From positions 62,001 to 126,000 of the forward strand of contig CAWIVS010000004.1 in NCBI GenBank assembly GCA_963839685.1: 64,000 nt of DNA, read 5' to 3'. Shown here piece by piece: positions 45,747 to 54,571 of the stretch. Made by a program: the position numbers and the translations under genes. Each line of letters starts with the position of its first letter. The first letter of the stretch is position 1. Below the pieces are notes generated by a model. That model was given only the letters and a program-made list of their open reading frames with translations. It had not been told where the DNA came from and did no database searches. The stretch comes from CADEED01 sp963839685. Its GTDB lineage: Bacteria; Pseudomonadota; Gammaproteobacteria; Steroidobacterales; Steroidobacteraceae.

Positions 45747-47867
45747 TTGAGAAATAGCAAGGACAAGCACCACGGGCGCCGCGCGCCCCAACGCCACGAG
45801 CGGCCCGCGAGACCGGCTGAACACGCGCGCAGCGGCGCGTTTCCGCGAGTTGCCGAAGGCATCGTCAGCGCGAACCGCGCCGGCTTTGGCTTCGTCCGCG
45901 TCGAAGGCCAGGAAGATGCAGTATTCCTGCCGCCACCGCAGATGATCGGCGTGATGCATGGCGATCGGGTGCGCGTCAGCGTGGAGCGCGGGCGCGACGG
46001 TCGCTATTCCGGAAGGCTGGAGACCATCCTCGAACACGCCACCAAGTCCTTCGTCGGCACGCTCGAAGTGCACGGCCGGACCGCGTTCGTGACCGCGGCG
46101 GACCGGCGCATCGGCATGCGTTGCCTGGTGCCCCCGGCCGATCTCGGTGGCGCGCGCCACGGCGACTGGGTGATCGCCGCGGTCACTCGCTACGGCGGCG
46201 CCGGTGCGAATGCACAGGCCCGTGTCACCCGGCGTCTCGACCCGGAGCAGCCGGTGGAGCTCGCCTGCGAAGCCGCCATCGCGCGTTTCGATCTGCCGCG
46301 CGAGTTCTCGCCCGAAGCAGTCCGCGAGGCCGAGAGTTACGGCAACCAGGTGGATCCCGGCGAAGCCGCCCAACGGATGGATCTGCGCGGCTTGCCGCTG
46401 GTCACCATCGACGGTGAAGACGCGAAGGACTTCGACGACGCGGTGTACGCCGAGCCTCACGCGCAAGGGTTCCGGCTGGTGGTGGCGATCGCCGACGTCA
46501 GCTACTACGTGCGGCGGGGCACGGCGCTGGACGCCAGCGCACGCGAGCGCGGGACTTCGGTGTATTTCCCGACGCGCGTGATTCCGATGCTGCCGTTCGC
46601 GTTGTCGAACGTGTTGTGCTCGCTGCAGCCGAAGGTCGACCGGCTGTGTTTCGCGGCGGACATGATCGTGTCGCGCACCGGACAGCTGCTCGACGCGCAT
46701 TTCTATCCGGCCGTCATGCGTTCAGCCGCCCGCCTCACTTATACGAAGGCTTTCGCGGCGTTGTTCGAAGGCAGTCCCGAAGTGCGTGCCGAGCTCGGAC
46801 CGCTAACCGACCAGCTGCTGCCGCTGCTCGAGGTGTATCGCGCACTGCTCAAGGCACGTCACAAGCGTGGCGCGCTCGAGTTCGACGCGGCCGAGGCCGA
46901 ATTCGACATCGATGCTGCCGGGCGTATCCAGCGGGTGTATCTCTACGAACGCAACGAGGCGCACAAGCTCATCGAAGAGTGCATGATCCTGGCGAATGTC
47001 GCGGTGGCGCGCGAACTCGGGAAACGTGGCGTCGGCACGCTGTATCGCGTCCATGGGAAACCCGAGGCGAAAAAGCTCAACGTGTTGCTCGAGACACTGA
47101 ATGCCCTGGGCGTGGCCGCCGAGCTGCCCGAGGACGTGCAGCCGCGCGATTTCCGCTCGATAACCGACCGGCTGGGGCATTCGGAGGAGCGGCCCTTCAT
47201 CGAATCGCTGATCGTGCGCTCGATGCAGCAGGCGGTTTATCAGCCGCAGAACATCGGACATTTCGGCCTGGCGCTCGGGCACTACGCCCATTTCACTTCG
47301 CCGATCCGCCGTTATCCCGATCTGGTCGTGCATCGCACGCTGCGCGCCATGCTGTCGAACGCGGATCCCCATGGTGCTCGCTACGACGGTGGCCAGCTCG
47401 CGGTGGCCGGCACAGAGTTGACCCTGCTCGAGAAACGCGCCGACGAATCGGATCGATACGTGTCCGCCTGGCTCAAGTGTGTGTATCTGCGCGATCGCAT
47501 CGGCCAGACCTTCGAAGGGCTGATCACCACGGTGGTGGAGTTCGGCGCCTTCGTGCAGCTCACCGCGGTCGGTACCGATGGCCTGCTGCACATCGACAAC
47601 CTGCGCGACGACGAATACGTCATGGAGGCCGGCGGGCGCGCCTGGGTGGGCCGCACCCGCAAGCGAAGGCTCGGCATGGGCACACGCGTGCACGTCATCG
47701 TCACCAGCGTCAATCCCATCGAGGGACTCGTGGACCTCGCGCTGGTAGAGGTCGACGAGGGCGCGGCGCATGCGCCGCGCGCCGGCACGCCGCGCAGTCG
47801 GATGCCACAGAAATCGCCCCATCGCGCCGCCAAACCGCACAAGAAGCAAGGCGGGCGGAGAAGGTAG
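45747..47867 (+). CDS. rnr: Ribonuclease R
   Basis: 3'-to-5' exoribonuclease that degrades structured RNA and acts in tmRNA quality control. The 706-aa product has a basic N-terminus and cold-shock domains (GIVSANRAGFGFVRVEGQEDAVFLPP, KSFVGTLEVHGRTAFV). The RNB catalytic domain has its aspartates in TIDGEDAKDFDDAVYAE and HFTSPIRRYPDL near the end. An S1 domain (GQTFEGLITTVVEFGAFVQL) and a basic tail (KPHKKQGGRRR) follow. The start TTG 45747 follows GAAGGA. rlmB follows 1 bp after the stop, as in E. coli. Confidence 0.95.
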   Translation: MRNSKDKHHGRRAPQRHERPARPAEHARSGAFPRVAEGIVSANRAGFGFVRVEGQEDAVFLPPPQMIGVMHGDRVRVSVERGRDGRYSGRLETILEHATKSFVGTLEVHGRTAFVTAADRRIGMRCLVPPADLGGARHGDWVIAAVTRYGGAGANAQARVTRRLDPEQPVELACEAAIARFDLPREFSPEAVREAESYGNQVDPGEAAQRMDLRGLPLVTIDGEDAKDFDDAVYAEPHAQGFRLVVAIADVSYYVRRGTALDASARERGTSVYFPTRVIPMLPFALSNVLCSLQPKVDRLCFAADMIVSRTGQLLDAHFYPAVMRSAARLTYTKAFAALFEGSPEVRAELGPLTDQLLPLLEVYRALLKARHKRGALEFDAAEAEFDIDAAGRIQRVYLYERNEAHKLIEECMILANVAVARELGKRGVGTLYRVHGKPEAKKLNVLLETLNALGVAAELPEDVQPRDFRSITDRLGHSEERPFIESLIVRSMQQAVYQPQNIGHFGLALGHYAHFTSPIRRYPDLVVHRTLRAMLSNADPHGARYDGGQLAVAGTELTLLEKRADESDRYVSAWLKCVYLRDRIGQTFEGLITTVVEFGAFVQLTAVGTDGLLHIDNLRDDEYVMEAGGRAWVGRTRKRRLGMGTRVHVIVTSVNPIEGLVDLALVEVDEGAAHAPRAGTPRSRMPQKSPHRAAKPHKKQGGRRR

Positions 47868-47868
47868 C

Positions 47869-48645
47869 TTGAGTGAGAAGGTCTATGGTCTGCACGCCGT
47901 GCGCGCGTTGCTCACGCGCCATGCGGAGCGCGTGAGCGCGGTGACCCTCGCCGAAGGTAGTCAAGCGCGATTCACCGAGATCGAGGCGCTCGCCAGGAAG
48001 GCGGGCAGGCCGCTGAAGCGAGCCGCGCCGGCGATCTTCAAGCAATTGTTCGGCGATGCCGTGCACCAGGGCGTGTACGCCGACGTGCAGCCACTGCCGC
48101 CCTGGCACGAAGAAGAACTGATCGCTGCGATCACCGGCGCACTCGAATCCGGCAAGCGCACCCCCTTTGTGCTGGTGCTCGACGGCGTACAGGACCCGCA
48201 CAACCTGGGCGCCTGCCTGCGAACGGCGGATGCCTGCGGCGCGCTGGCCGTGATGATTCCGAAGGATCGCGCCGTGCAACTGAACGCGACGGTGCGAAAG
48301 GTCGCGGCCGGCGCCGCGGAAACGACGCCGCTTGCGGTGGTCACCAATCTCGCGCGGGCGCTGCGCCTGCTCAAGGAGGCGGGACTGTGGATCGTCGGCG
48401 CGGACGCCGAGGCGCCAAAGCTCGCGCATGAAACCGACCTCGCCGGACCCATTGCGCTGGTCATGGGGGCGGAAGGCGCCGGCCTCCGGCAACTCACCCG
48501 CGAGACCTGCGATTTCCTGGTCCGGCTGCCACAACAGGGCGCAGTGGAGAGCCTCAATGTGTCGGTGGCCACCGGAATGCTGCTTTACGAGGCTTTGCGG
48601 CAGCGACTCGCTCCGGGAAATCGACCGGCAATTGACGATAAGTGA
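47869..48645 (+). CDS. rlmB: 23S rRNA (guanosine-2'-O-)-methyltransferase RlmB
   Basis: SpoU-family (SPOUT) methyltransferase that modifies G2251 of 23S rRNA. An N-terminal substrate-binding domain (EKVYGLHAVRALLTRHAERVSAV) leads to the knot domain with motif 1 NLGACLRTADACGA, motif 2 LVMGAEGAGLR and motif 3 QGAVESLNVSVATGMLLYE. The 258-aa length fits when starting at TTG 47869, one base after the rnr stop; the open upstream part is the rnr shadow. Coupled expression with rnr is likely. Confidence 0.93.
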   Translation: MSEKVYGLHAVRALLTRHAERVSAVTLAEGSQARFTEIEALARKAGRPLKRAAPAIFKQLFGDAVHQGVYADVQPLPPWHEEELIAAITGALESGKRTPFVLVLDGVQDPHNLGACLRTADACGALAVMIPKDRAVQLNATVRKVAAGAAETTPLAVVTNLARALRLLKEAGLWIVGADAEAPKLAHETDLAGPIALVMGAEGAGLRQLTRETCDFLVRLPQQGAVESLNVSVATGMLLYEALRQRLAPGNRPAIDDK

Positions 48646-48678
48646 TTGAAAACTGGGCGCCGAATGGCGATCTGCGCC

Positions 48679-48707
48679 TTGCCATCCGGGGCGCGCTTGA
48701 GTATTCT
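48679..48707 (+). promoter_or_regulatory. Promoter of the rpsF-rpsR-rplI operon
   Basis: TTGCCA (48679-48684) and TATTCT (48702-48707) are 17 bp apart. The transcript would carry a leader of about 95 nt with a stable GCCGC/GCGGC hairpin just before the GTAAGGAG ribosome site. This leader could hold an S6:S18 binding site for autoregulation, which I could not confirm by eye. Confidence 0.6.
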
Positions 48708-48808
48708 TCGCGCCCGTTTTGACCCGGCCAGGGCCTGAAAGTCCCGAACCGGTTCTCCTTGCCGCATCGCCTACCTCGGGCGGGCGGCTTCATCCGTAAG
48801 GAGTATTC

Positions 48809-49216
48809 ATGAGGCATTACGAAATCGTTTTCCTGGTCCATCCGGACCAGAGCGAACAAGTCCCCGCCATGGTCGAGCGCTACCGCGGAATGATTTCCGC
48901 CGGTGGTGGCACGGTGCACCGTCACGAAGACTGGGGCCGTCGCCAGCTCACCTTCCCGATCACCAAGGTCCACAAGGCCCACTACGTGCTGCTGAACGTG
49001 GAAACGGACCAGAAGACACTCGAAGAGCTCACCGGTGCGTTCCGTTTCTCGGACGCGGTGCTGCGTCACCTCGTCGTGAACATGGACGAAGCCGTGACCG
49101 AACCCTCGCCGATGGCGAAGGCTGCGCAGGAAGAGAAGGAAGGCGGCCCGCGTCGCGAACGTCGCGACGACGTCGGCTTTGGTGGTGATGACGACGACAT
49201 GGGAGTAAGCGCCTGA
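48809..49216 (+). CDS. rpsF: Ribosomal protein S6
   Basis: Small-subunit protein that binds 16S rRNA together with S18. MRHYEIVFLVHPDQSEQV is the usual beginning, and HRHEDWGRRQLTFPITKVHKAHYVLLNVE the core. The C-terminal tail is long and charged (REREERRDD-like, then GGDDDDMG), a common S6 tail type that may be glutamylated in some species. The start has a strong TAAGGAG site. Its TGA overlaps the rpsR ATG by one base. Confidence 0.97.
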   Translation: MRHYEIVFLVHPDQSEQVPAMVERYRGMISAGGGTVHRHEDWGRRQLTFPITKVHKAHYVLLNVETDQKTLEELTGAFRFSDAVLRHLVVNMDEAVTEPSPMAKAAQEEKEGGPRRERRDDVGFGGDDDDMGVSA

Positions 49217-49494
49217 TGAAAGACGACAAACCGCGTCGCAGTGGCCCGGGTGGCGGTGGTGCCGGTGGCAACCGTTCGTTCTCGCGCCGTCGCAAGTTCT
49301 GCCGTTTCACGGCCGAGGGTGTGAAGCAGATCGATTACAAGGATCTGGCCACGCTCAAGCAGTACATCACCGAGACCGGCAAGATCGTGCCGAGCCGCAT
49401 CACGGGCACCAAGGCGTTCTACCAGCGCCAGCTGTCGTCGGCGATCAAGCGTGCGCGTTACCTCGCACTGCTGCCTTACACCGACCAGCATTGA
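49216..49494 (+). CDS. rpsR: Ribosomal protein S18
   Basis: Binds S6 and 16S rRNA in the small-subunit platform. The 92-aa product has the conserved core RRRKFCRFTAEGVKQIDYKDLATLKQYITETGKIVPSRITGT and ends RARYLALLPYTDQH. It carries a glycine-rich N-terminal extension (SGPGGGGAGGNRSF) compared with E. coli S18 (75 aa). ATG overlaps the rpsF stop. Confidence 0.97.
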   Translation: MKDDKPRRSGPGGGGAGGNRSFSRRRKFCRFTAEGVKQIDYKDLATLKQYITETGKIVPSRITGTKAFYQRQLSSAIKRARYLALLPYTDQH

Positions 49495-49501
49495 GATAAC
49501 C

Positions 49502-49951
49502 ATGGACGTCATTCTGCTCACCAAGGTGGCGAACCTTGGAAACATCGGCGACCGCGTGAAAGTGAAGTCCGGCTACGGCCGCAACTTCCTGCTGCCCAAG
49601 GGCAAGGCCACGCTCGCCACTCCCGACAACGTGAAGAAGTTCGAAGCGCGTCGCGCCGAGCTGGAGAAGGTCGCGCGCGATCAGTTCCAGGATGCGGAGA
49701 GCCGCGCTGCTGCGTTCAAGGATTTCAAGCTCCAGATCACCGCCAAGGCCGGCACGGAAGGCAAGCTGTTCGGTTCGATCGGCACCGCCGACATCGCCGA
49801 AGCCTGCACGAAAGCCGGCCACAAGCTGGCGCGCGCGGAAGTGCGACTGCCGACCGGACCGTTGCGCACCGTGGGTGACCACATGATCACCCTGCATCTG
49901 CACACCGACATCGACGTGCAGCTGCCGGTGGTCATCACCGCTGAAGAGTAA
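49502..49951 (+). CDS. rplI: Ribosomal protein L9
   Basis: Large-subunit protein with two globular domains joined by a long helix. The N-domain is MDVILLTKVANLGNIGDRVKVKSGYGRNFLLPKGKA, followed by the helix NVKKFEARRAELEKVARDQFQDAESRA and the C-domain GKLFGSIGTADIAEA. At 149 aa it has normal length. ATG 49502 is chosen over a longer upstream frame because it matches L9 exactly and follows rpsR by 7 bp. A strong terminator follows. Confidence 0.97.
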   Translation: MDVILLTKVANLGNIGDRVKVKSGYGRNFLLPKGKATLATPDNVKKFEARRAELEKVARDQFQDAESRAAAFKDFKLQITAKAGTEGKLFGSIGTADIAEACTKAGHKLARAEVRLPTGPLRTVGDHMITLHLHTDIDVQLPVVITAEE

Positions 49952-49977
49952 ATCGCGAACAACGCCGATGATTCGAA

Positions 49978-50021
49978 ACGGCGCCCCTTCGTGAATCGAA
50001 GAAGGGGCGCCGTTTTCTTTT
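49978..50021 (+). terminator. Intrinsic terminator after rplI
   Basis: A perfect 13-bp stem (ACGGCGCCCCTTC with GAAGGGGCGCCGT) around a 10-nt loop is followed directly by TTTCTTTT. It ends the ribosomal-protein transcript before dnaB. Confidence 0.92.
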
Positions 50022-50099
50022 GCGACTTCGCCGAAAAATTCTCTGGTCGGCGAACGTGTCGAGAGGCGGACGCTAGTCCCCGACTCCGGGGGAATTCAT

Positions 50100-51499
50100 A
50101 TGTCGAGCACGCCCAAATTCCGTCGCGAAAGTTCAGGCGCAACCGATCTGCGCGCCCCGCCGCATTCCATCGAAGCGGAGCAGGCGGTGCTCGGCGGCCT
50201 GATGCTCGATCGCACCGCCTGGGACAACGTCGGCGACGTGGTTACCGCCGATGACTTCTTCCGCCCCGATCACCGCATCGTTTTCGAGAGCATTGCGGCG
50301 CTTGCGGGTGAGGCGCAGCCCTGCGACCCGGTCACGGTCTCCGAGCACCTGCAGCGACTCGGGAAACTGCAGGAAGTCGGCGGGCTCGCCTACCTCGGCA
50401 CGCTGACGCGCGATACGCCCGGGCGCCGCGAACGCGCGCGCGTACGCGGAAATCGTCAAGGAACGCGCGCTGTTGCGCGCGCTCGTGACCACGGGTGGCG
50501 AGATCGCCAGCTCGGTGTGGAGCGAGGAAGGCGAAACGGCGCGCGATCTGGTCGAAAAGGCCGAGCGACGCATTTTCGCGATCGCCGAGGGCAGCGCGCG
50601 CGGCAAGGGTTACATCAGCGCGCGCCAGGCGCTGCCGGCGTTGATCGACCAGATCGACGATCTCTACAACAATCCCAACAAGCCGCGCGGCCTGCCCACG
50701 GGCTTCATCGACTTCGACTCCAAGACCGGCGGACTGCGTGGCGGCGACCTGCTGATCATCGCCGGCCGTCCGTCGATGGGTAAGTCGCACGCTGGCCATC
50801 AACATGGCCGAACACGCGGCGCTCAAGGAAGGCATCCGCGCGTCGGTGGCCATCTTCTCGCTGGAAATGCCGGCCGAGCAGATCCTGACGCGCATGTTGT
50901 CGTCGGTGGGCAGCGTGAACCTGGGCAATATTCGCAGCGGCAAGTTGTCCGAGGACGACTGGCCGCGCATCACCGGCGCGACCAAGCAATTGCAGGACGC
51001 CAAGATCTTCATCGACGACACGCCGGCGCTGACGCCCACGGAGCTGCGCGCGCGTTCGCGGCGTATCAAGCGCGAGCACGGCCTCGATCTCATCGTCGTC
51101 GACTACCTGCAGCTCATGTCCGTGCCGGGCACGAAAGAAAATCGCGCCACGGAGATCTCCGAGATTTCGCGCGGCCTCAAGGCGCTGGCGAAGGAAATCA
51201 ATTGCCCGGTGATCGCCCTGTCACAGTTGAATCGCGGCGTGGAACAACGCGAAAGCAAGAAGCCGGTCATGTCGGACCTGCGCGAATCTGGCGCCATCGA
51301 GCAGGATGCGGACATGATCCTGCTGATCTACCGCGACGAGGTTTACAACAAGGACACGCCGAAGAAGGGCGTGGCCGATATCGACCTCGCCAAGCATCGT
51401 AACGGCGAGACCGGCGACATCCGGCTCACCTTCCGGGGTCAGCACAGCCGCTTCGAGAACTACGCCGATCCGGCGTACGGCGAAGGGATCATGCGTTGA
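50100..51499 (+). CDS. dnaB: Replicative DNA helicase DnaB (two frameshifts)
   Basis: Hexameric helicase of the replication fork. The N-terminal domain is PPHSIEAEQAVLGGLMLDRTAWDNVGDVVTADDFFRPDHRIVFE. The RecA-like C-domain has Walker A AGRPSMGKS followed by TLAINMAEHAAL, Walker B DLIVVDYLQLMS, SRGLKALAKEINCPVIALSQLNR and DLRESGAIEQDADMILLIYR. Breaks fall near 50425 (an extra G in TACGCCCGGGCGCC) and near 50787, inside the P-loop (an extra base between AAGTC and ACGCTG). An essential gene with a broken P-loop cannot be real, so these two are almost certainly sequence errors. No intein is present. Confidence 0.93.
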
Positions 51500-52591
51500 T
51501 CCGTTTGCTGCGCGCGTTGATCGATAGCGCTGCGTTGCGCCACAACCTCGGCACCATCCGCGCCCAAGCGCCGCGCGCCAAAGTCATGGCGGTCATCAAG
51601 GCCAATGCCTATGGCCACGGCCTGATTTCGACCGCATTGGCGCTGGCCGACGCCGACAGTTTTGCGGTGGCACGCATGGAAGAAGGCGTGGCGCTGCGCA
51701 GTGCCGGTGTGCGTGCACCGATCGTGCTGCTCGAAGGCGTCTTCAATGCCGAGCAGCTCGCGGAGGCCGCGCATCACGGGTTCGACCTGGTGGTGCACGA
51801 CCCGCTGCAACTCGAGCTGCTCGAGGCGCATCGCGGCGCCGAACGCTTCGTGGTCTGGATCAAGATGGACACGGGCATGAACCGGCTGGGTTTCCGGCCC
51901 GAGGCATTCAACGCGGCGTTGTCGCGCCTGCGGGGACTGACAGTCCCGGCACTCGAGCTGCGCGTCATGACACACCTGGCGCGCGCCGACGAACGTGCCG
52001 AGCCGATGACCCGCGAACAACTCGAGCAGGTTCGAGTCGACCCTGGACGCGGCGGGGCTCACGGGTGCACAGCGTCTGGCGACCAGCATCGGTAACTCGG
52101 CCGGCACCCTGGGTTGGCCGCGCGCCCACGGCGACTGGGTGCGACCCGGTCTCGCGCTGTACGGCGTCTCGCCCTTCGCCGGTGAAACCGCAGCGAAGCA
52201 TGGTCTCAAGCCCGCAATGACGCTCGAGACGACGGTGCTGACCGTGCGCGATGTGAAACGCGGGGAGACGGTGGGTTATGCCGGCACGTGGCGCGCCGAG
52301 CGAGACAGCGCCATCGCCATTCTTGCGGCAGGTTACGGCGATGGACTGCCGCGTCACCTGGCGAACGGCACGCCGGTGCTGATCGCGGGCGCACGCCATC
52401 CGCTGGTCGGTCGTGTATCGATGGACATGATCGCGGTGGATGTGACCGGAGTGCCGAAAATGCCCACTGGCAGCAAGGCCGTCGTCTGGGGCGAAGGGCT
52501 GCCCGTCGAGGAAGTCGCCGCCCACGCAGGCACGATTCCCTATGAACTGCTTTGTGGCGTCAGCCAGCGGGTGCCGCTCGAGCTGCAATAG
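51496..52591 (+). CDS. alr: Alanine racemase (one frameshift)
   Basis: PLP enzyme that makes D-alanine for peptidoglycan. The PLP lysine is in VMAVIKANAYGHGL. DTGMNRLGF, THLARADE, SIGNSAGTLGWP, RPGLALYGVSPF (catalytic tyrosine region VGYAGTW further on) and GRVSMDMIAVDVT all match. A break near 52030 (an extra G in GCAGGTTCGAG) joins EQLEQ to FESTLDAAGLTGAQ. The start TTG 51496 overlaps the dnaB stop. The TAG stop (52589-52591) is the first triplet of a REP-like element, so the natural C-terminus may have been slightly changed. Confidence 0.92.
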
Positions 52592-52683
52592 AAAATGGGG
52601 ACATCCCTATTTTCTGCCAGGCGGCGTGCCGGCGTACGGCTACGAGTCCCCTGTACAGCAAATCAGGGATGTCCCCATTTCTA
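52589..52683. repeat. REP-like inverted pair between alr and the FHA gene
   Basis: TAGAAAATGGGGACATCCC (from 52589) faces the inverted copy GGGATGTCCCCATTTCTA (ending 52683), 44 bp apart. The outer TAG triplets are the stop codons of alr (plus) and of the FHA gene (minus). Arms can pair into a hairpin that could end transcription from both sides. Confidence 0.85.
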
Positions 52684-53394
52684 GGCCTCGAAGAACCCCA
52701 TCTTCACGCCGGCGAGCTGGATTACATCGTTGTCGATGAGCCTGCGGGCCTGGCTGCCAATGGCGGTGCCGTTGACCAGCGGGAAGTTGTTAGGCGTATC
52801 GCTGTCGACGTGCACGATGAAGAACCCGTCCTGGCGGCGCGTGATGGCGGCGACCTGGATGCCCGGGCGGCCGAGCGTGGTGAGGGCCTTGTTCAACTCG
52901 AGCTCGCGGCCGGCGAACGAGCCGGACAGAACCTGCAGCTTGGCCTTTTTCACCGGCACCTTGCCGTCGATGCCCCTGCGGGCGCCGCTGGCGGACAGGT
53001 CGGCCGACACCTTTTCGGCGACGTCCTTGACGGCGCGCATCTTCTCGGCGGCCGGGCGCGACGACGGCTGGATCACCATCGTCTTTTCGAATTCGTCCTG
53101 GGCCTCGTCGTCTTCGACGAAGCGCAGCTGGTGGTGGCCGACGGTGACCAGGTCGCCATGCTGCAGCGCATGTTTCTTGATCAGCTTGCCGTTGACGTAG
53201 GTGCCGTTGGTGCTGTTCAGGTCCTCGAGGAACGAGTCATTGAGGATGTTGATGATCAGCGAGTGATGGCCCGACACCGCGGAGTTGTCGATGCGAATGT
53301 CGTTATCAGGGAGGCGGCCAATGGTGTACCGCTCCTTGTTCATGTTGTATTCGGCTAGGACCTGGTTATCCAGGCTCAATACCAGACGTGCCAT
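52681..53394 (-). CDS. FHA-domain protein
   Basis: A 237-aa protein with two forkhead-associated domains, which bind phosphothreonine. The first (residues 1-92) is canonical: YTIGRLPDNDIRIDN, SGHHSLI and NSTNGTYVNG. The second (about 150-235) has TLGRPG and DTPNNFPLVNGTAIG but lacks the S-x-x-H, so it may not bind phosphopeptides. The linker contains KTMVIQPSS, a possible phospho-site. It lies 15 bp downstream of a PP2C phosphatase on the same strand, a common signalling pair; no Ser/Thr kinase gene is in the window. Its stop codon is part of a REP-like element. Confidence 0.88.
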   Translation of the reverse strand: MARLVLSLDNQVLAEYNMNKERYTIGRLPDNDIRIDNSAVSGHHSLIINILNDSFLEDLNSTNGTYVNGKLIKKHALQHGDLVTVGHHQLRFVEDDEAQDEFEKTMVIQPSSRPAAEKMRAVKDVAEKVSADLSASGARRGIDGKVPVKKAKLQVLSGSFAGRELELNKALTTLGRPGIQVAAITRRQDGFFIVHVDSDTPNNFPLVNGTAIGSQARRLIDNDVIQLAGVKMGFFEA

Positions 53395-53409
53395 TGTTAT
53401 CGCCTTCCC

Positions 53410-54246
53410 TTAACTGAACCAACCCAGAAGTTTGTCCATCACACCGCGGCTCGCAGGAAACGCTTCAACCGCCTGTGCCAGCACCACCGAGACGTTGTCA
53501 CGACCACCGTTCTCGTTGGCTAACTGAATCAACTGCTTAGCTACCGTATCTAGATTAGCACCAAAGGTGCTTATAGTTAAACGGATGTCTTCATCTTCCA
53601 CCATGTCGGACAGCCCGTCCGAGCACAGGATGAAAACATCGCCCGTGTCGACCGGATGCTCCTGCACCTCGACCTCGACCTGGGGTTCGACGCCGAGCGC
53701 CCGCGTCACATAATTCTTGTTCGCTGCCCGCTGTGCTTCCTCGGGCGAATAGAAGCCGCGATCCACAAGTTCCTGAAGCAGCGAATGATCCATCGTGACC
53801 TGGGCGATCTGACTGCCGCGCTGGCGGTACAGGCGCGAATCCCCGACGTGCGCGATGGAGATGCGGTTGTCGTAGAACAAGGCGGCCACCACGGTCGTGC
53901 CCATGCCTTCACATTCGGCCTGCGAGCGCGCGGTCTGGTAGATGATCTTGTTGGCGCGCGTGATGGCGTCACGCAACACGATGGAGGGGCGCGTCAAACC
54001 CGTGTTGCGATCGATGGACCCCAGGTCCTCGCGCAGCAGCCCTTCGCGGACCAGGTTGGTGATGGTCTTGACGGCAATACCGCTGGCTACCTCGCCAGCG
54101 TTGTAGCCACCCATGCCATCGGCAAGCACCAGAAGCCCCACATCCTGATCGGTGGCAATGGTGTCTTCATTGTGCTCGCGGACACGACCTGTGTCGGTCT
54201 GGCCGACGAATGCGAGCTTGCCTTTCAAACTCGCGATCTGGGCCAT
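53410..54246 (-). CDS. PP2C-family serine/threonine phosphatase
   Basis: Metal-dependent protein phosphatase of the Stp1/PrpC type, 278 aa. Motifs in order: GQTDTGRVREHNEDT, VLADGMGGYNAGEVASG (metal-binding Asp), EGMGTTVVAALF, IAHVGDSRLYR, TMDHSLLQELV, FILCSDGLSDMV and GGRDNVSVVL. A 60-bp stretch at 53521-53580, near the 3' end of the coding sequence, is only about 37% G+C and holds several rare codons (TTA, ATA, CTA) and a small hairpin. The gene is co-directional with the FHA gene and likely dephosphorylates proteins that FHA recognises. Confidence 0.92.
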   Translation of the reverse strand: MAQIASLKGKLAFVGQTDTGRVREHNEDTIATDQDVGLLVLADGMGGYNAGEVASGIAVKTITNLVREGLLREDLGSIDRNTGLTRPSIVLRDAITRANKIIYQTARSQAECEGMGTTVVAALFYDNRISIAHVGDSRLYRQRGSQIAQVTMDHSLLQELVDRGFYSPEEAQRAANKNYVTRALGVEPQVEVEVQEHPVDTGDVFILCSDGLSDMVEDEDIRLTISTFGANLDTVAKQLIQLANENGGRDNVSVVLAQAVEAFPASRGVMDKLLGWFS

Positions 54247-54571
54247 ACGAGCCGGCGATTTTCAGCGCAGTTGTTGATCACACCTATGCCCAATACTCAA
54301 AAATGTGCCCTCACGGCCCGAAAGCGACCGCACGTTTCCCCGCACATGCCATAACCTATCAGCAGTGCGGCAGGGTGCATGGGGCAATAAGTCACACTTC
54401 CCCCGGCGCGCACCGCCAAAATCAACGATCTAGGGCGGCAATGCTACGGCGAACAGGTCGTCTGCGCACCGGACTACTGCACACTAGATGCGCCGCCAGA
54501 TGCGGTGGCTGTCAGCCCCTTGAACTTCGTCACGCTTTGCCAGTTCTCCAGTAGAGGATTTCGTTCACAAC
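54247..54571. other. Intergenic region between PP2C phosphatase and radA
   Basis: These 325 bp separate two divergent genes. No credible ORF, tRNA, repeat or complete promoter was seen. GCCGCC/GGTGGC near 54490-54510 could make a short hairpin. TTGAAC at about 54519 is a possible -35 for radA, but no matching -10 follows. Confidence 0.4.

Noticed and set aside
45747..47849. Long open frames antisense to rnr and in its other plus-strand frame
   Set aside because: They have no recognisable family, are Arg/Ala/His-rich as G+C-rich shadows are, and rnr itself is complete and conserved.
50100..51499. Intein or programmed frameshift in dnaB
   Set aside because: There is no intein-sized insertion and no slippery heptamer; single extra bases explain both breaks.
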